A stretch of 64,000 bases of DNA from NCBI RefSeq assembly GCF_001540865.1, contig NC_033624.1, forward strand, positions 1,343,393-1,407,392, read 5' to 3'. Position 1 is the stretch's first letter; each line of letters opens with the position of its first letter. Of this stretch, positions 60,011 to 64,000 are shown in pieces. Position numbers and translations under genes: made by a program. This DNA comes from Ananas comosus. Lineage: Eukaryota > Streptophyta > Magnoliopsida > Poales > Bromeliaceae. The notes beneath the pieces are model-generated. The model had not been told where the DNA came from. It saw nothing but the letters and a program-made list of their open reading frames with translations, and did no database searches.

Positions 60011-63000
60011 AGTGAGAGCTCCACGTTAAATGATTATATTAATTTGTATACGCATCACACTCTAAACCAAACTCGCTCATTTTTTTCTTCTAAATTATTC
60101 TATTATCTTAATAATTTGCAGAATAAAATTATTAAGTTTCAACTAATGATAATATTTTACTTCGAACGTGAACCGCGAACACTTTATAATTATATATTCT
60201 CAATAATATAATTTTTGTCAAATATTATTTTATCTGTGAACAAAAAAAATATTTTTTTCTCCTTTTCTTTTGCTTCTCTATATTGAATTTTTGCTTGAAT
60301 ACTAAATCTGAAATTTATTTGGCAGTGAAATTTTTTTTTAAATAATGACAATTTATTAATATTGTATTATTTAACTAAATATATACTTTCTAATATTAAT
60401 TATAAATTAAATATAATATTAACTACCATCATATTGCGCTGATACCTTAACTAGTTTTTATTGTAGTGTTTGTATTCCCATTTTGGAGGAATTTGAATCC
60501 CTCATAAGTGACTTGGATTGAGAAAAGATTTTTTTTTCCCACTAATAATCATTTGAATTCAAATATAAATTATATAATTTTATTAGATTATATCATAATT
60601 TCAAATTTAAATTTAATATATGAATTTAAAATTTTAATTTTAATTTCTTAAATTTTAGTTTACAGTTTTAAATTTAAAATTTTAACAGATCTTGAATTTG
60701 AATTGTAAATTCAAATTTTGATTCAAAATTTGAACAAAAAATTTATATTTTACTAAAAGTGTAATTTTTTTATTTCAATTTGAACATAACTCTAATTCTG
60801 ATTTCTCGTATTAACGAAATAAATTATTATTTTTATCATTCAGTTCGATTTCGATCAGTTTTTATTTCTATTTCGATTTTGATTCTTTTTTCATTCAATT
60901 TCAATCCATTTTTATTTTTACTTTGATTTTGATTTTCCTTCTGAACAACCAAATATGTCATGTAATTTGTTGAAAACTTGATGAGAGGGTGGTTGGGGAG
61001 GAATTCTACACTATTACACTTGCACCACATTATTAATAACAAGCCAATAATTTTCCTTCTTTTCGAACAAGAATACAATAAAAATACTTTTTTTTAACCA
61101 TGATGAGACATATATTTCTAAAAAATTTTTTTTGATTGATTTATTACGCCATGTCATCAATACATCCGTTGCATTTTAGAATTTTTCGTTGTTGTGAGTC
61201 TTGTGACCTGACCGGCTCGGTTTGTGTAGCCCAAAATAGGCACGAGAAAAGAAAAAAAAATTTAGATATTGTTGATGCGGTGCTCCTAAAATTAATCAAA
61301 ATTTGTTTAAAAAAATCATCCATCCTATCATAATTTTTAAAAAATAATTTATTATATATCTTTTAAAAATATATAATTAATTAAAAATAGAAGATGCGGT
61401 GTAAGTATTGTAAAATAGATGGACAACTTCGCTTTTGGTGACACCTGTGCCCGGTCAGGTACCGTATCAGGTGGTGGCGTACTAGTGTGCGAACACCGGG
61501 TCCACCACCGGATAGTTTTTAAACGAAACGAAAATAAATTCACGCAGAGAGCTAATTTTCTACCAAATCAAGCAAGAACTCTCTTACCCAAAATAGCAAA
61601 TAAAAAAAAAAAAAAAAATCTTAACAATACACAAGAGTTTAGAATTGTTTGGATTGACGTAGTTGCGCTCTAACCGTAAATCAAGTAAAGCAAGAGCAGC
61701 CGATGCCCTTAGCATCATTGTGAGTGGTAGCAGCCAAATTACAATTACGTCAATCCAAACTTACGAAGAAATAAGCAGTGATTTACCCTGTTACAATGAT
61801 ATAAGAAGTACCGCGCAAGTCAAACGAAAACAGAGCTTAGGAAGCTATAAACTTATAAATGAACCTAAAAAGAAACTAAAAAAGCCATGTCTCACACTGA
61901 TCAATTTTGGTCACCACTGATGCCTGTGAGGGTTCTTACCGTAAAATTGGACAAGGTAGAGCTCCATAAACATACTGACTTGCCGATGTAGTTCTTCGCG
62001 GCAACTATGCCCGAGTCGATGCCTCTTTACCCGAATTTAATGCCATATAATAATGTAGTATTGCTGTAGTGTCAGTAAAGATCACGAACCATAATCTTCC
62101 AATAATCATAGGCTTCATTTGAATCATGTATTCTTCATTACCTGAACTGAATGTCTTTAAAGCTTCTTTTCTATTTCCAAGTTGAAGCGGCCGGGTCTTT
62201 CCAGATCTGTAAGAACCGAAAAAACTATAAAGATTTTTGAGAAAAGAAATATGGGTACAGCATCTGTTTAAAGAGGAAGAAACTTTTGAGCGTTCATCAT
62301 GCAACCAAAGAAGCCATTAGAAAACAGACAAGCATTAAATCATCACTGCCTGAGGTAAATTGCCGCTAGAAGGATCGACTTCAAACAGAAGATGGATTGC
62401 TTAAGATAACACGCTATGCAACATGTAATGTTTGCCCAGATGTTACAAAATGTTGAGAATCTAGATGACAATGGGAAATACATGAAAGATAAAGTGATAG
62501 ATTCGGATTAAACATGCAAATATCTCAGTCTACATCAACCTTCTAGGACTTTTTTCGTATGGTGCAGCCAAGCTTCATATTGCATAACTGGGAACATAAA
62601 GAAATACTTCTCGCTATATCACGTTCAAGTTAGAGAGAAATTTGATCCAACTTTGTCTGAAGGAAACAGCCAATTACATGACAGTGTAACATCTGCTTAC
62701 CTTCCTTTTTTCATGGTGGCATCACCACCCACCTTGCTTCAAGCCTATGAAGATAAGCAACCCATTGGGTGTATAGACTCCACTACCTTACAATTGCCTT
62801 AATGGCCACTTCCACGCATACCCAGCCACACAAACACAGCAAAGCTATTTTTCGAGATTTTTCCATATCAACATGTCTATTAGAGTTCAATAACCTCACC
62901 GTTCTCATTGGTATGATGGTCATCAAGTGCAGATGAATTTCAGGACCAGTTTGAAACTAGAAAAATGTGATGGACAGTGATGAGTCCTGTGGATGTCTCA

Positions 63001-63725
63001 AATTTGGGAACTATGGTATCCCTAAGCTAAGAGGAAAAAAGGTGATTAGTACGCCATGCAGGACAGCCACTTCATCACTATTGGGCACCATATCACTTTT
63101 CTGAAATTGGGGAACTATGGCATACCATTGAAATAATAATAATCATTGTTCCACCTTATCAAACCGGCGGTCATAACAACGCAGTGTATACATTCATTGA
63201 CAAATACCTTCTTGATTTTTTTTTTTTATTTTTCCCCTTTGTTACTATTCACTAAAAAAAAAGTGTATTAGAATGAGATAAGCTATAATCTACACAGTTA
63301 AACAGATATAAATATTTGCTGTAGCTCAACTCTCAAATAGGTTAAGGCTGTAACATTTGCTACACTCCTACATCTACCATATTTGTATTGACGATGGCAA
63401 CATGAGACCATCAAAATAAACTGTGAAAACAGGGCCTGTGCAGCTTACAAGTTGGAGTTACATCACCTAATGAACAAAATGAGTGAATTGTTTCCTTGTC
63501 ATTGTCTCTCCATCTCCGTGCTCTATGGAGTGGCGACCACTTAAATTGAATAAAGAACAACTAATGCACTTAACAATCAGGAAAAAGATATAAGCATACA
63601 AGCAAGCAATGTGACAAAAAAGTAATCCAACAAGGCGTATTACAAATTCAACACCATATTTCTAAAAAGGGTAAACAATAAGGAATAATCAGGAAAAGAA
63701 AGAAGGTATCACCTCATGAACAACT

Positions 63726-64000
63726 TCATGCTGCCGCAAGACTCCTCAGCTTATCGCAATGAGGTGTCGGATAGTTTTTGGCCCACTGGCGCCTTTGCAT
63801 CTCGAAATGGCAGTAGCGCCCAAGAATACTCTTATAATCTCTCAAAACATGGTTTTCGAGATTATCTCTAACAGAACTTCCCTGCGGAAATCGCTGCTCG
63901 AAATCTTCTTTCCTCACAAAGTACTCAACCCCGTGCTTCTCCGTGACCTTTGGAATCCGATGGTTATAAGACTTCTGCAAAGAATACTCTGGCTCGAAAA
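63726..64000 (-). CDS. C-terminal part of an unrecognised protein, cut by the window edge
   Basis: The frame is open from the right edge to a TGA at 63726-63728 and gives the last ~91 residues, ending CDKLRSLAAA. It is rich in charged and aromatic residues, with HGVEYFVRKEDFEQRFPQG and RDYKSILGRYCHFEMQRRQW. There is no membrane span or simple repeat, and codon usage is ordinary, which argues for a real exon. I could not place it in a family from this fragment. The true N-terminus lies outside the window; the TTG at 63980 is not a start codon. Confidence 0.7.
   Translation of the reverse strand, partial: FEPEYSLQKSYNHRIPKVTEKHGVEYFVRKEDFEQRFPQGSSVRDNLENHVLRDYKSILGRYCHFEMQRRQWAKNYPTPHCDKLRSLAAA

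Larger units (their letters stand above)
52650..63420. repeat. Segmental duplication, unit 2 (expanded)
   Basis: The landmarks of unit 1 recur in order: gtgggtcgcaatc (52680), tcagtagatatcatttatca (52917), tgtgcttaatgtacatttgt (54704), CT leader and gene (57027-57575), agacgacgctataaatta (57680), 'gacacctgtgcccggtca' (61440), 'gtgtcagtaaagatcacga' (62068), and 'tgtattgacgatggcaaca' (63384). It is about 5 kb longer than unit 1. The excess is a hAT element, foldback MITEs and a block at about 57.78-61.18 kb. Confidence 0.85.
57576..63725. other. Gene-free sequence after paralogue B
   Basis: The segment at about 57.78-61.18 kb has no counterpart in unit 1. It contains a degenerate element near 57.8-58.07 kb, a foldback MITE (58463-59009), a long degenerate repeat (59.58-60.01 kb), a 25-base poly(T) near 59.88 kb and AT-rich sequence to 61.1 kb. 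From 61.18 kb the similarity to unit 1 resumes until about 63.42 kb. No gene is supported. The last few hundred bases may be 3' UTR of the edge gene. Confidence 0.6.

Overview
This window is plant nuclear DNA. The genes have spliced GT-AG introns, AT-rich introns and spacers, and very GC-rich first exons that shade into AT-rich sequence downstream. Many small transposons and long (AG)n, (CT)n and (TA)n tracts are present. The GC-rich exon starts and the SINE type suggest a monocot, probably a commelinid, but the species cannot be fixed from sequence alone. Five single N bases (8194, 10249, 29073, 29845, 40811) look like contig joins, and two of them lie between copies of the same sequence.

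Layout. About 1-6.3 kb holds a DYW-class pentatricopeptide-repeat gene and a two-exon gene for cytosolic ribosomal protein eL22 (RPL22), both on the minus strand. About 8.3-13.4 kb on the plus strand is an eight-exon monoacylglycerol-lipase/caffeoylshikimate-esterase-like alpha/beta hydrolase. It is convergent with a UDP-glucuronate decarboxylase (UXS) gene at 14.0-18.0 kb on the minus strand. About 18-31.8 kb has no gene I can support; it is a transposon graveyard containing a PIF/Harbinger (Tourist-like) element, several long-armed foldback MITEs and a CACTA-like remnant. About 31.8-40.5 kb on the minus strand is a complete 17-exon gene for a LIN/CERBERUS-like protein with ARM-like and WD40-like regions and no visible U-box. 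Near 46 kb, minus strand, is a GC-rich ORF of unknown function with a telo-box/TGGGCC promoter.

From about 46.8 to 63.4 kb the sequence is a head-to-tail segmental duplication (unit 1 about 46.76-52.62 kb, unit 2 about 52.65-63.42 kb). Each unit carries one small hydrophobic-protein gene (50287-50664 and 57216-57575). Unit 2 has been expanded by a hAT element with a perfect 8-bp target duplication, by foldback MITEs and by an extra block of about 3.4 kb. Unit 1 has received two SINE insertions. The right edge cuts the 3' end of an unrecognised minus-strand gene.

The genes do not form a pathway or cluster. eL22 acts in the ribosome, UXS in UDP-xylose synthesis for cell wall, the hydrolase in ester cleavage, the PPR protein in organelle RNA metabolism, and the LIN-like protein probably in signalling or ubiquitin-related scaffolding. 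I see no obviously new biological system. The most notable signals are a U12-type (AT-AC) intron donor in UXS with no usable acceptor in the assembled sequence, the tandem duplication with diverging paralogues and an orphan promoter copy, and a foldback transposon family whose arms carry their own terminal palindromes.
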